Source: JACKAQ01 sp965227145 (GTDB taxonomy: Bacteria > Calditrichota > Calditrichia > RBG-13-44-9 > J075). Taken from it: a stretch of 64,000 nucleotides of DNA. The notes beneath the pieces were generated by a model. The model saw nothing but the letters and a program-made list of their open reading frames with translations, was not told the origin of the DNA and ran no database searches. The DNA lies in NCBI GenBank assembly GCA_965227145.1, contig OZ245730.1:4774001-4838000 (forward strand), written 5' to 3'. The position numbers and the translations under genes were made by a program. How positions within the stretch are numbered: the first letter of the stretch is position 1; every line of letters starts with the position of its first letter. Shown here piece by piece: positions 17,675 to 27,512 of the stretch.

Positions 17675-17851
17675 ATTGATTTCCTCCTCATTTACGTTTT
17701 CGTAGAACCTGTTCACCAGATTCAAAAAACAGTTTATTTATCACCCTTAAGCGTTTAAATTTACCGACTTTAGTATCAAATTAAAAACGATAGCAAAATT
17801 GATAATTAGCGATGCGCTAAAGCATTGCAAAACAACCTGTTGAGGCGTTTT

Positions 17852-20800
17852 ATGTCGATGAAAGAAATTCCCTCCGTTTACGATCCGAAAGATTTTGAAC
17901 AGCGAATTACCAATAAATGGAACCGCACCAAAGCCTGGGCGGCACATCCCGATGAGCGCGAAAATCGCTATGTGGTAATGATGCCCCTACCAAACGTCAC
18001 CGGCGCATTGCACATGGGGCACGCGATGGACAACGTGATGCAGGATTTGCTGGTTCGCTGGCACCGGATGATGGGCGACAACACCCTGTGGCAGCCGGGA
18101 ACCGATCACGCCGGGATTGCCACACAGGCGGTTGTGGAGAAACGGTTATTCGAACTCGAGGGAAAAACCCGTCACGATATCGGACGCGATGCGCTGGTGC
18201 AGCGCATTTTCGAATGGAAAGATCAATATCAGGCGCGTATCATCCGGCAGCAGCAGGCAATGGGCTGCAGTTGCGATTGGGATCGCCAGCGATTTACGAT
18301 GGACCCGGTGTGTGCCGCTGCGGTTCGCGAATGGTTTTTCCGGCTGTTCAAAGACGGATTGATTTTTCGCGGCTACCGGTTGGTAAACTGGGATTGCGCC
18401 CTGCAAACCTCCGTCGCCGATGACGAAATTGAACACAAAACTGTGGACGGACATTTTTGGCATTTGCGCTATCCGATTGTCGATCCGCAGCCGGGCGAAC
18501 CGGATCACGTCATTGTCGCAACCACCCGACCGGAAACCATGCTGGGTGATACCGCCGTTGCCGTTCATCCCGATCCCGCCGGACAACTCAATTCGCTCAT
18601 CACCAAAGCCAAAGAACGGCTGGAAGGCGCATCCGCGAAAGACAAACCGCAAATTGAAGCGGAAATAGAGCGTTTGGAGAATCGCAAATCATCGCATCTG
18701 GCGCAGTTGGAAGCGTTGAAAAATATGGCGCAGAATGGCAGAAAAGTGCTGCTGCCGTTGCAAAACCGGGAAATTCCGCTCATCGTTGATGAATGGGCAA
18801 AGCCCGAACTCGGCTCCGGTTGTGTGAAAATTACACCCGGACACGATCCCAACGATTACGCCGTTTGGCAGCGCCATCAAAATGAAATTGATATCATCAA
18901 TATTTTAAATCCCGACGGAACGCTAAATCACAATGCCGGGAATTACAAAGGCATCGACCGGTTCGATGCCCGCAAAAAAGTGGTCGCCGATCTCGATGCG
19001 CAGGGATTGCTCGCAAAAGTGGAAGATCGCGAAATTGAGGTTGGGCATTCCGATCGCTCCAAAACGCCCATCGAGCCGTATTTGTCCAAACAGTGGTTTA
19101 TCCGCATGGGCGATGTGGCTGGCGGCGTTGTGCTCGGTCGCGGCACGGAAAAAGAATTTACCGCCCCGGGACTCGCGCAGGCTGCGATGAATGTTGTCGA
19201 TCCCGGATACCAATCGCCGAGCGGACGCAACCTCACCTTTCACCCGGATCCGGTGCGCTATCGCAACACATTTTACAACTGGCTGGCGGAAAAACGCGAT
19301 TGGTGCATCAGCCGCCAACTGTGGTGGGGACATCGCATTCCCATTTGGCACGGGCAATTTTTGCCGAAACATCTGGCGCCGGTGCTCGATGAATTGGACA
19401 AACTCGCCGGCGAGGAGCTGCACATCTGGATTGCCGACGAGCACGATCACACCTTTTCGCTGGCAGAAGCCCGTGCGAAATTGGCTGCCTTTCCGGCAGA
19501 AACTCCGCTGGAAGTGCAGGCGTGTCCGCGTTATTTGAGCAACGAAAGCACCTTTGCCAAACCATTGGAAAAATTGGGTTTAGCAGAAGACCCGGATGTG
19601 CTGGACACCTGGTTTTCCAGCGCGTTGTGGCCGCACAGCACGCTCGGCTGGCCGAACCCGGAAGATGCACAAACCGAAGCCGGACAAACCGATCTCAACA
19701 GCAATCCCAACTCGCTGGATTATTATTATCCCGGATCATGCCTGGTTACCGGGCGCGATATCATCACGCTGTGGGTGGCGCGGATGGTGATTGCCGGACT
19801 CTACAATCTCGGCGATGTGCCGTTCACCGATTGCTTTTTGCACGCCAATATTATGGATGGCAAAGGGGAACGGATGAGCAAATCCAAAGGCAACGGCATC
19901 GATCCGGTGGACATTATCGATATGTACGGCACGGACGCGATGCGATATATTCTCGCCGATATGCAAACCGGCACGCAGGATATTCGATTGCCCGTGCAGG
20001 CAATTTCGCCGTTCACCGGCAAAAAAGTTGAACTTGCGGAGGCGAAACACGGGCGCAGCATTTTCACCTATATCGATCCGGAAACCGGACAAGAATTTGA
20101 CGTGCTGGGCACGATGCCGGATATTCCTTCCGCAAAAATCATCAGTGATCGCTTCGAGATCGGCAAAAATTTCTGCAATAAATTGTGGAACGCGGCCCGC
20201 TTTGCGATGATGAACCTCAACCGGCAGGAATTCCGTCCGCTGACCGAAAACGATTTGGCGTTGGAAGATCGCTGGCTGCTGTCGCGGCTCTCCAAAACTG
20301 TTGCGGAAGTTCAGTCGCATTTGGAAAAATACAATCCCTCTGCGGCAATCAACACGGCACGCGACTTTTTTTGGGGCGAATTTTGCGATTGGTATCTGGA
20401 ACTCATTAAACCGCGCATGAAAGATGAGCAAAGCGGATTTATAGCCCGTCAGGTGCTGGCAACCGTGCTCGATCAGGTGCTGCGGCTGTATCATCCGTTC
20501 ATGCCGTTTATCACCGAAGCAATTTGGGAGAATCTCAACGAACGCGCCCCGCAACGCGGCATCGACACGGAATTACCGGTTGTGGATGTGTTGCAAGTTG
20601 CCGAATGGCCGGCAGTTCGCCCCGAGCGCCAAAACGATGCGCTGGAAAATGAATTTTCGCTGATGCAGGAAGCCGTTCGGCGCATCCGCGATTTGCGCAA
20701 CAAATACACCGTGCCGCACCAAAACCGGCTGGATGCTGCCATCAAAGCTACTGGCGAAGATGCCGTTGCACTGCAGCATATGACCTATCACATTCGGGAA

Positions 20801-21106
20801 ATGTCCGGGCTGGCATCACTCGCAATCGATGCAAACGCTGAAAAGCCGAAACTTGCAGCTGTCGCCGTTCTGGGTGAAATGGAAATTTATGTGGATGGCG
20901 TGCTCGACCCTGAAAAGGAATTGGAGCGTCTCGAAAAGCAAAAGGAAAATCTGGTTAAACGCATCGGCGGGTTAAAAGGCAAGTTATCCAACGATAGTTT
21001 TGTCAGCAAAGCACCAGCAGCCGTGGTGCAGCAAAGCCGCGAACAGCTTGCGGAGTTGGAGCAGCAACTATCGCTGGTGGAAGAAAATATGCGGGAATTG
21101 CGGTAA
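17852..21106 (+). CDS. valS: Valyl-tRNA synthetase
   Basis: A 1084-aa class Ia aminoacyl-tRNA synthetase. The HIGH-type motif is NVTGALHMGH (about residues 48-57). The editing domain shows TTRPETMLGD; the KMSKS loop is ERMSKSKGN (about 672-680). An anticodon-binding region follows, and a C-terminal coiled-coil (LERLEKQKENLVKRIGGLKGKL) is typical of ValRS. Bacterial ValRS is usually 880-950 residues. The extra length comes from a coiled-coil-like insert in the editing domain (about 243-292) and about 55 residues after KMSKS (about 710-763). The ATG at 17852 follows GAGG by 6 nt. Confidence 0.96.
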   Translation: MSMKEIPSVYDPKDFEQRITNKWNRTKAWAAHPDERENRYVVMMPLPNVTGALHMGHAMDNVMQDLLVRWHRMMGDNTLWQPGTDHAGIATQAVVEKRLFELEGKTRHDIGRDALVQRIFEWKDQYQARIIRQQQAMGCSCDWDRQRFTMDPVCAAAVREWFFRLFKDGLIFRGYRLVNWDCALQTSVADDEIEHKTVDGHFWHLRYPIVDPQPGEPDHVIVATTRPETMLGDTAVAVHPDPAGQLNSLITKAKERLEGASAKDKPQIEAEIERLENRKSSHLAQLEALKNMAQNGRKVLLPLQNREIPLIVDEWAKPELGSGCVKITPGHDPNDYAVWQRHQNEIDIINILNPDGTLNHNAGNYKGIDRFDARKKVVADLDAQGLLAKVEDREIEVGHSDRSKTPIEPYLSKQWFIRMGDVAGGVVLGRGTEKEFTAPGLAQAAMNVVDPGYQSPSGRNLTFHPDPVRYRNTFYNWLAEKRDWCISRQLWWGHRIPIWHGQFLPKHLAPVLDELDKLAGEELHIWIADEHDHTFSLAEARAKLAAFPAETPLEVQACPRYLSNESTFAKPLEKLGLAEDPDVLDTWFSSALWPHSTLGWPNPEDAQTEAGQTDLNSNPNSLDYYYPGSCLVTGRDIITLWVARMVIAGLYNLGDVPFTDCFLHANIMDGKGERMSKSKGNGIDPVDIIDMYGTDAMRYILADMQTGTQDIRLPVQAISPFTGKKVELAEAKHGRSIFTYIDPETGQEFDVLGTMPDIPSAKIISDRFEIGKNFCNKLWNAARFAMMNLNRQEFRPLTENDLALEDRWLLSRLSKTVAEVQSHLEKYNPSAAINTARDFFWGEFCDWYLELIKPRMKDEQSGFIARQVLATVLDQVLRLYHPFMPFITEAIWENLNERAPQRGIDTELPVVDVLQVAEWPAVRPERQNDALENEFSLMQEAVRRIRDLRNKYTVPHQNRLDAAIKATGEDAVALQHMTYHIREMSGLASLAIDANAEKPKLAAVAVLGEMEIYVDGVLDPEKELERLEKQKENLVKRIGGLKGKLSNDSFVSKAPAAVVQQSREQLAELEQQLSLVEENMRELR

Positions 21107-21140
21107 AATATTGTGAAAATAAATGATTAATTTTTTATTT

Positions 21141-21168
21141 GGGCGGATGTAGAATCCGCCCTTTTTAT
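21141..21168 (+). terminator. Intrinsic terminator after valS
   Basis: GGGCGGAT/ATCCGCCC stem with a short loop and TTTTTATTT tail, 34 nt after the valS stop and abutting the stop of the convergent aminotransferase gene. Confidence 0.9.
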
Positions 21169-22635
21169 TTACGCCATAATAGTTTCTGACAGATTAATGA
21201 TAAACGGTTTACGGTTACCCGGCTCAAAATCCCCGGTTTTGCAGTTGAATTTGTAATCGTAATCCCAATTTTTATGATTTTTGACGACTTCTGCAACGGC
21301 ATCTGCGATGGTATCGACCTCAGATTCCGTCATCGTCGGGTGCAGCGAAATGCGCACCCAGCCGGGTTTTTCGCTCAAATCACCGAGATCTATTTTTTGG
21401 GTGATGCGTTGCGATTCGTGATAATCGATGTTCAGCAGCACATGCCCGTAGGTTCCGGCACAGGAGCAGCCGCCGCGCGTCTGGATGCCAAACCGGTCGT
21501 TGAGCAGCCGCACCATTAAATTGTGATGCAATCCCGGCACATACATCGATACAAATCCCACCCGGTTGCGTTGCTCGCGCTCCAAAATAGCAATACCGGG
21601 AATCAATTCGAGGCGATCCATCAGCCGGTTGGTCAGTTCGTGTTCGCGTTCCAAAATATTCGCAACGCCCATTTCATCTTTCAAGCGAATAGAAAGCGCG
21701 CCTTTGATGCCCTGCAAAAATCCGGGTGTGCCGCCATCTTCCCGCACTTCGATATCATCAAAAAAATGATGCTCGCCCCACGGGTTTGTCCACAGCACCG
21801 TGCCGCCGCCGGGATGATCCGGCACCGTGTTTTTATACAACGATTTGTGGAAAATAATCACGCCGGAGGAGCCGGGTCCGCCCAAAAATTTGTGCGGTGA
21901 AAAGAAAATGGCGTCCAGCGTTTGCGTTTCTTTTTCCGGGTGCATATTGATAGGCACATACGGTGCGGATGCAGAAAAATCGACAAAACAGTAGCCGCCG
22001 AACTCGTGCATAATCTCCGCCATTTCGTGATATGGCGTCACGATACCGGTTACATTGGAGCAGGCAGTGAACGATCCGATGATCAACTGGCGATCCGTTT
22101 CCGCTTTTAAAATATCCCGAAGATGATCGAGATCGGGCAATCCGTTACTGCATCGCTGCAAAATTTTAACATCCATCATGCACTCAACCCAGGTTGTCTG
22201 ATTCGAGTGATGCTCCATGTGGGTGATAATCACCAGCGGACGTTCGTTGCCGCTCAGCTTCACTTGTTCTTTGTATCGTTCGGGAACACGTAAGCCCAAT
22301 ATCCGCTGGAACTTATTGATCGCCGCCGTCATGCCGGAACCGACAAACAACAACAGATCATCCGGCGATGCGTTCACATGTTTTTTGAAAATTTTCTGCG
22401 CCTGATGGTAGGCATCGGTCATCACCGTTCCGGTGAGCGTGGTTTCCGTGTGCGTATTTGCCACATACGGACCCAGTTTTTGGGAAATATAATTTTCGAT
22501 GGGTGCATAGAGCCGCCCGCTGGCTGCCCAATCCGCATAAATGATGGGCATTTTCCCACCGGGAAAATCGTGCACAAAATTATTTCCAATAATATTGTTG
22601 CGAAATTTATCGAAATGCTGTTCAAGATTTTTCAT
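21169..22635 (-). CDS. Class V aminotransferase / cysteine desulfurase-like PLP enzyme
   Basis: A 488-aa fold-type I PLP enzyme. The PLP Lys is in FFSPHKFLGG, preceded by THMEHHSNQTTWVE and VDFSASAPY as in SufS/CsdA-like proteins. A Cys is in RGGCSCAG, where desulfurases carry the catalytic Cys. It has an extended C-terminus (YKFNCKTGDFEPGN) not typical of IscS or SufS, and it is longer than most (about 400 aa). No Fe-S assembly genes are nearby, so desulfurase activity is uncertain. An AGAGG site precedes the ATG. It lies 75 nt downstream of hutU on the same strand. Confidence 0.8.
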   Translation of the reverse strand: MKNLEQHFDKFRNNIIGNNFVHDFPGGKMPIIYADWAASGRLYAPIENYISQKLGPYVANTHTETTLTGTVMTDAYHQAQKIFKKHVNASPDDLLLFVGSGMTAAINKFQRILGLRVPERYKEQVKLSGNERPLVIITHMEHHSNQTTWVECMMDVKILQRCSNGLPDLDHLRDILKAETDRQLIIGSFTACSNVTGIVTPYHEMAEIMHEFGGYCFVDFSASAPYVPINMHPEKETQTLDAIFFSPHKFLGGPGSSGVIIFHKSLYKNTVPDHPGGGTVLWTNPWGEHHFFDDIEVREDGGTPGFLQGIKGALSIRLKDEMGVANILEREHELTNRLMDRLELIPGIAILEREQRNRVGFVSMYVPGLHHNLMVRLLNDRFGIQTRGGCSCAGTYGHVLLNIDYHESQRITQKIDLGDLSEKPGWVRISLHPTMTESEVDTIADAVAEVVKNHKNWDYDYKFNCKTGDFEPGNRKPFIINLSETIMA

Positions 22636-22710
22636 TTTACACCTCTGTCGCGTTTATTTTGGCGATGGCAGCCAAAATAATATATCATTCCGGCTGCTTT
22701 AAAACAATCG

Positions 22711-24390
22711 TCAACTGACCTTTTGAGGTGTTGATGAATTTTCAGAAAGCATGGGGATATTGACACCTTTTTCGTTAGCACAGGCGATTGCTTCGTCGTA
22801 TCCTGCGTCCGCATGTCGCATAACGCCGGTGCCGGGATCGTTGGTGAGCACCCGGTCGATGCGCCGGGCGGTGTCTTCCGTGCCGTCCGCGACCATCACC
22901 ACACCGGAGTGCTGGGAATAGCCGATGCCAACACCGCCACCGTGATGCATGGACACCCACGATGCGCCGGACGCCACATTGAGCATCCCGTTAAGCAATG
23001 CCCAATCGGCTACCGCGTCGCTGCCGTCTTTCATCGCTTCGGTTTCGCGATTGGGCGATGCCACTGATCCGCAATCGAGATGATCCCGACCGATTACGAT
23101 CGGCGCTTTCACTTCACCGGTGCGCACCAGTTCGTTCATCGCCAGACCCAATTTGGCACGTTCGCCGTAGCCGAGCCAGCAAATCCGCGATGGCAATCCC
23201 TGAAATTTTACTTTTTTCTGCGCCATATCAATCCAGCGCAGCAACGCTTTGTCTTCGGGAAACAGCTCTTTTACCAACGCGTCGGTGCGATAAATATCTT
23301 CGGGATCGCCGGAAAGCGCAGCCCATCGGAACGGCCCTTTCCCGACGCAAAATAGATTTCGAATGTATGCCGGCACAAAACCCGGATAGTCGAACGCGTT
23401 TTTAACGCCGGCTTTGATGGCTTGTCCGCGCAAATTATTGCCGTAATCGAACGTTTCCGCACCCATTTTTTGCAAATCGAGCATTGCCTGGCAGTGCGCA
23501 GCCATCGCTTTCATCGACAGGTCGATGTATTGTTTGGGATTGCAGTTCCGCAAATCCAACGCTTCTGCGTAACGGATTCCGTTTGGCACATATCCGTTTA
23601 ATTCATCGTGTGCGGATGTTTGATCAGTGACGATATCCGGCACTATTCCACGCTTTACGAACTCCGCAAACACATCAGCCGCATTCCCGTGCAAACCGAT
23701 CGACAGCGGTTTTTTGGCTGCCATCGCCGATTGTGCCATTTGCATCGCTGTATCAAAATCGGTTGCCATTTCATCGAGATAGCGCGTTTCCAGCCGTCGC
23801 TGAATGCGGTGCTCATCCACTTCGACCACAATTACCACACCGTTGTTCATCGTTACCGCCAACGGTTGGGCACCACCCATTCCGCCGAGTCCGGCGGTGA
23901 GTGTCAGCGTTCCGGCGAGGCTGCCGTTGTGGCGCTTCCGGGCAATTTCCGCAAATGTTTCGTATGTGCCCTGCAAAATGCCCTGCGTGCCGATGTAAAT
24001 CCAGCTTCCGGCAGTCATTTGCCCATACATCATCAACCCTTTTTTTTCCAGTTCACGGAAATGCTCCCACGTCGCCCAGTTCGCAACCAGATTGGAATTG
24101 GCAATGAGCACGCGCGGCGAATACGGGTGTGTCCGGAAAATGCCCACCGGTTTTCCGCTTTGCACCAGCAGCGTTTCATCATTTTCCAATTCGCGCAGCG
24201 ATTTTACGATCGCATCAAACGCTTCCCAGTTTCTGGCAGCACGTCCGGAACCGCCGTAAACGATCAACTTGTCCGGCTCTTCCGCCACATCGGGATCGAG
24301 ATTGTTCATCAACATTCGCAAAGCGGCTTCCTGATGCCAGCCTTTGCAACTCAATTTGCTGCCATGCGGCGCATGAATTTCGCGTTTCAT
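22711..24390 (-). CDS. hutU: Urocanate hydratase
   Basis: A 559-aa urocanase that converts urocanate to imidazolone propionate in histidine breakdown, using tightly bound NAD+. Visible features are YGGSGRAARNWEAFD near residue 45, the NAD-binding TAGLGGMGGAQP (about 165), the active-site region SRICWLGYGERAKL (about 405) and the C-terminal HHGGGVGIGYSQHSG. An AGGAGG lies 7 nt before ATG. The start overlaps the stop of the upstream GHL10 gene as TAATG. The other hut genes (hutH, hutI) are not in this window. Confidence 0.95.
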   Translation of the reverse strand: MKREIHAPHGSKLSCKGWHQEAALRMLMNNLDPDVAEEPDKLIVYGGSGRAARNWEAFDAIVKSLRELENDETLLVQSGKPVGIFRTHPYSPRVLIANSNLVANWATWEHFRELEKKGLMMYGQMTAGSWIYIGTQGILQGTYETFAEIARKRHNGSLAGTLTLTAGLGGMGGAQPLAVTMNNGVVIVVEVDEHRIQRRLETRYLDEMATDFDTAMQMAQSAMAAKKPLSIGLHGNAADVFAEFVKRGIVPDIVTDQTSAHDELNGYVPNGIRYAEALDLRNCNPKQYIDLSMKAMAAHCQAMLDLQKMGAETFDYGNNLRGQAIKAGVKNAFDYPGFVPAYIRNLFCVGKGPFRWAALSGDPEDIYRTDALVKELFPEDKALLRWIDMAQKKVKFQGLPSRICWLGYGERAKLGLAMNELVRTGEVKAPIVIGRDHLDCGSVASPNRETEAMKDGSDAVADWALLNGMLNVASGASWVSMHHGGGVGIGYSQHSGVVMVADGTEDTARRIDRVLTNDPGTGVMRHADAGYDEAIACANEKGVNIPMLSENSSTPQKVS

Positions 24391-25607
24391 TATCGGGACC
24401 TCCTGTGAATAAAAACCTCTGCGTAAGCCTTTTGCAGTGCGCCGCTCTCTAAAATCTGATCGTATGAAAACAGGGCAACACCTTTTAAGGCTCCATTTTT
24501 GTCGCGTTTATTTTGAATCGTTTGCCATTTTTGTTTAACGGATGACCACGGTTGGTTGTACAGCGCAGTGCCCATCACCACTTTTTCTGCCGGCACTTTT
24601 TCGAGCATTTGGTTCATTCGCGTTTCAAAATCGGATTGGGATTTTGCGTAATTCATTGGCACAGCCCAATCCAGCCATCCCTCGTTTAACCAGCGATCCC
24701 AATCCTGATAATAATACCAGTGCGCTCGCCGCAAATCCGGCTTAACTGCAGCAGAAATAATCACTTCCGGATGACGCTCACGCGTTTGTTTTGCCAGCTT
24801 TTCGATAAATTCTGAAAGGCCGTCCCGCAAAAATCTTCCCCAGCGGCTAAAAAAAATGTCGTAGCCGACAGGACCATAATTCGCAGTGAAAGATTCCGGG
24901 GCTTTGCGAAATTCCGCCGGATCGAGCACATAACGCTCTTTGAATTTATCACGAACAAATGGATCGAAATCGAATCCGTAGCCCGGAAAACGAATATAAT
25001 CCAGATGTAATCCATCCAGTTCATACTGCGATAAAATGTCATCGACAACATTTAGCAAGTGAATTTGCACATCTTCAATCAACGGCGCAAGGTAAAGCCC
25101 TTCTTCATTCCGGCGACCATCCCAATTGCTATCGGGTAAGGCAGGATCGTATTTTGATGGATAAATCAGCCACTCCGGTTTCCGGTTTATTAAATGGTCG
25201 GGTGAAACCGGTTTTTTTTCGCTGCTCCAAATGTAAAACATGTTCACCCATGCATGAATCCGGATTTTTTTTCGATTGGCTTTGATCAACAGATAACCAA
25301 GTGGATCAAAATTTTCGGGGATTTCTTCAGCTTTGGGTTCAAACCGGCTGTGGTAATATGCATCGCCGCGCCCTCGAACCTGCACAAAAAGATCCGTGAT
25401 TTGGTTCGCAACTGCAAATTTCAGTACGTTGTCTATACTTTGGGGGGTTTTCATTTGGTGCCGGATAACCCATAGCGCCCGGACTTCGACATCTGCATTG
25501 GCAAATACAGAAAAGTGGGTAATAGCCAACATAACCGGCCAAAATTTTGCACTATTTTTCATTTGCCAGAGTGATTTAAACACTATTTTAAACCCCATTA
25601 TTAACAA
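24390..25607 (-). CDS. GHL10-type glycoside hydrolase-like secreted protein
   Basis: A 405-aa protein resembling the glycosyl hydrolase-like 10 family (TIM barrel). Marks are EVRALWVIRHQMKTPQSID at the first strand, LFVQVRGRGDAYYHS, the RIHAWVNMFY strand, DGLHLDYIRFPG with the acidic residue at the barrel end, and LDWAVPMNYAK. An N-terminal signal peptide (KFWPVMLAITHFSVFANA) suggests export; the ATG at 25562 would place it at the N-terminus and may be the true start. Glycan substrate unknown; cell-wall related roles are proposed for this family. It overlaps hutU by one base pair. Confidence 0.8.
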   Translation of the reverse strand: MLIMGFKIVFKSLWQMKNSAKFWPVMLAITHFSVFANADVEVRALWVIRHQMKTPQSIDNVLKFAVANQITDLFVQVRGRGDAYYHSRFEPKAEEIPENFDPLGYLLIKANRKKIRIHAWVNMFYIWSSEKKPVSPDHLINRKPEWLIYPSKYDPALPDSNWDGRRNEEGLYLAPLIEDVQIHLLNVVDDILSQYELDGLHLDYIRFPGYGFDFDPFVRDKFKERYVLDPAEFRKAPESFTANYGPVGYDIFFSRWGRFLRDGLSEFIEKLAKQTRERHPEVIISAAVKPDLRRAHWYYYQDWDRWLNEGWLDWAVPMNYAKSQSDFETRMNQMLEKVPAEKVVMGTALYNQPWSSVKQKWQTIQNKRDKNGALKGVALFSYDQILESGALQKAYAEVFIHRRSR

Positions 25608-25669
25608 ACAAATGCACAGATTCTTAAATTTTAATGATTTACGATTGGTGAAACCACAAGAATTTTACC

Positions 25670-25709
25670 AAAAAAAAAGCGGAACCAAAACATCGGTTCC
25701 GCTAAAAAA
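25670..25709 (-). terminator. Terminator of the ribosomal protein operon
   Basis: On the minus strand the stem GCGGAACC/GGTTCCGC with an 8-nt loop is followed by nine T. It lies 35 nt after the rplQ stop. Confidence 0.92.
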
Positions 25710-25744
25710 TCCAGAAAATCAGGTTTGATCAAACAAAGATCAAA

Positions 25745-26416
25745 CTATTTTTTTTCACTATCATCATCTTTCTTTTCAGCTTCGTCAGCTGCCGGCTCAT
25801 CAGTTTTTTCTGCTTCCGGAGCTGCTTCAGCAACATCTGCGGCAACTTCTTCTGCTGCTTCGGCTGCCTCTTCAACGGCTTCCTCAACTTCAACTTCTTT
25901 CTTTTCAGCTTTTTTAGCTTTGGATTTTGTTGCTTTTGGCTTTTCCTTTTCAGTCGCTGATTCCACTGCAGCAGTTGCAGCGGCTGCTTTAGCGGCTTTA
26001 GGCTTGCTCTTTTTCGCCGCCGGTTTTGCGGCTTCGGTTTCTTCGCCAAATTTGAACGGCTCAAAGCCAACCAGTTGCAATACAGCTAAAGGTGCGCCAT
26101 CACCGCGACGCATTCCCAACTTAACGATACGGGTATAACCACCGTTACGCGTTGTAAATGTCGGCGCGATATCATCAAACAACGTTTTTACCAGATCACG
26201 GCTTTGCAACAATTTAAAAGCAAGGCGACGGTCATGAACCGAATTGCCTTTTCCGTAGCCAATCAAACGGTCAATATATCCCTGGGCTGCTTTGGCTTTG
26301 GAAAGCGTTGTGCGAATTTGCTTATGTTCGATAAGCGCAGATGCCAGATTACGCAATGTTGCAGCGCGGTGGCTTGGCGTTCTGCCCATCTTTTTTACAG
26401 TATTACGATGTCGCAT
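25745..26416 (-). CDS. rplQ: 50S ribosomal protein L17 with long acidic/Ala-Lys tail
   Basis: A 223-aa protein. Residues 1-121 are a standard L17 (MRHRNTVKKMGR, HRAATLRNLASALIEH, RNGGYTRIVKLGMRRGDGAPLAVLQLVGFEPF). The next 100 residues are low complexity: Ala/Lys-rich to about residue 170, then Glu/Ala-rich, ending in Asp/Lys. This tail roughly doubles the usual length. Last gene of the operon, 27 nt after rpoA. Confidence 0.95.
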   Translation of the reverse strand: MRHRNTVKKMGRTPSHRAATLRNLASALIEHKQIRTTLSKAKAAQGYIDRLIGYGKGNSVHDRRLAFKLLQSRDLVKTLFDDIAPTFTTRNGGYTRIVKLGMRRGDGAPLAVLQLVGFEPFKFGEETEAAKPAAKKSKPKAAKAAAATAAVESATEKEKPKATKSKAKKAEKKEVEVEEAVEEAAEAAEEVAADVAEAAPEAEKTDEPAADEAEKKDDDSEKK

Positions 26417-26443
26417 TTCAATACTCCACTATCATTAAAAGAA

Positions 26444-27427
26444 TTAGTCGTCGCCCTTGAGATATTTATCTACATCCATTCCAAAGTAGAGGCTCTTTTT
26501 ATCCAGAATTTCCTGGATTTCCTGGAGCGACTTGCGTCCGAAATTCCGGAATTTTAGCAGTTCTGATTCATCCAAACGAACCAGATCGCCAATTGTTTTG
26601 ATGTTCGCATTCTTCAGGCAGTTGTGCGAACGAACAGATAACTCCAGTTCATCCACATTCATTTTCAACAGCTTTTTGATGCGCAGAACTTCTTCGTCGA
26701 TTTCCTGAGTTTCTTCTTCTTCGGGTTCGAAATCGAAATTGATAAACAACTGAACGTGGTCTTTGACAATTTTACCGGCAAATGTTAAAGCATCATCCGG
26801 AGTGATACTGCCATCCGTTTCGATTTCCAGAACCAATTTTTCGTAATCTGTCCGCTGTCCAACGCGAACGTTTTCTACATCAAAACGAACTTTGCTGATC
26901 GGTGAAAAGATCGAATCAATCGGAATCAGGCCAATCGATGCTTCCAGTGGCTTATTTTCTTCTGCTGGCACATATCCTCTGCCTTTGCCCACGCGAATTT
27001 CGATATCGAGACTTGCTTCTTCGTTCAGCGTCGCAATGTGCAGGTCTGGGTTTAACACTTCAAAATCTGTTGTGTATTTTTCCAGATCACCGGCTTTCAG
27101 ATCACAGGGTCCACTTAAATTTAACGTAACTTTATCTGGGCGTTTATTCAACAACTTAATACGAACTTCTTTAAGGTTCAGAATAATGTGGGTTAAATCT
27201 TCCTTAACGCCCGGAATGGTTGCAAACTCATGCTGAACACCGTCGATACGGATAGCAGTGATTGCCGCACCCTGAATAGATGACAACAGCACACGGCGAA
27301 ACAAATTGCCAAGCGTGACACCAAATCCACGTTCTAATGGCTGTACAACAAATCTGCCGTAATTGGTAGAATAGTTTGTTTCATCTAATTCGACCTTTTC
27401 CGGCATCAATAAATTCATCCAGTTCAT
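26444..27427 (-). CDS. rpoA: DNA-directed RNA polymerase subunit alpha
   Basis: A 327-aa subunit. The N-terminal domain (FVVQPLERGFGVTLGNLFRRVLLSS) dimerises and binds beta and beta'. The C-terminal domain (ELSVRSHNCLKNANIKTIGDL...NFGRKSLQEI) contacts DNA and activators. The ATG at 27427 follows GGGAG by 5 nt; a TTG four codons earlier is less likely. rpsD, normally just upstream, is absent: only 85 nt separate it from rpsK. Confidence 0.97.
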   Translation of the reverse strand: MNWMNLLMPEKVELDETNYSTNYGRFVVQPLERGFGVTLGNLFRRVLLSSIQGAAITAIRIDGVQHEFATIPGVKEDLTHIILNLKEVRIKLLNKRPDKVTLNLSGPCDLKAGDLEKYTTDFEVLNPDLHIATLNEEASLDIEIRVGKGRGYVPAEENKPLEASIGLIPIDSIFSPISKVRFDVENVRVGQRTDYEKLVLEIETDGSITPDDALTFAGKIVKDHVQLFINFDFEPEEEETQEIDEEVLRIKKLLKMNVDELELSVRSHNCLKNANIKTIGDLVRLDESELLKFRNFGRKSLQEIQEILDKKSLYFGMDVDKYLKGDD

Positions 27428-27512
27428 ACATACTCCCAACCAGGTTTATGGCTTTTCAAGAATATTTAATTCGATTTAAAACAACAGCTTAACGTGCGCG
27501 AACACAATCGCC

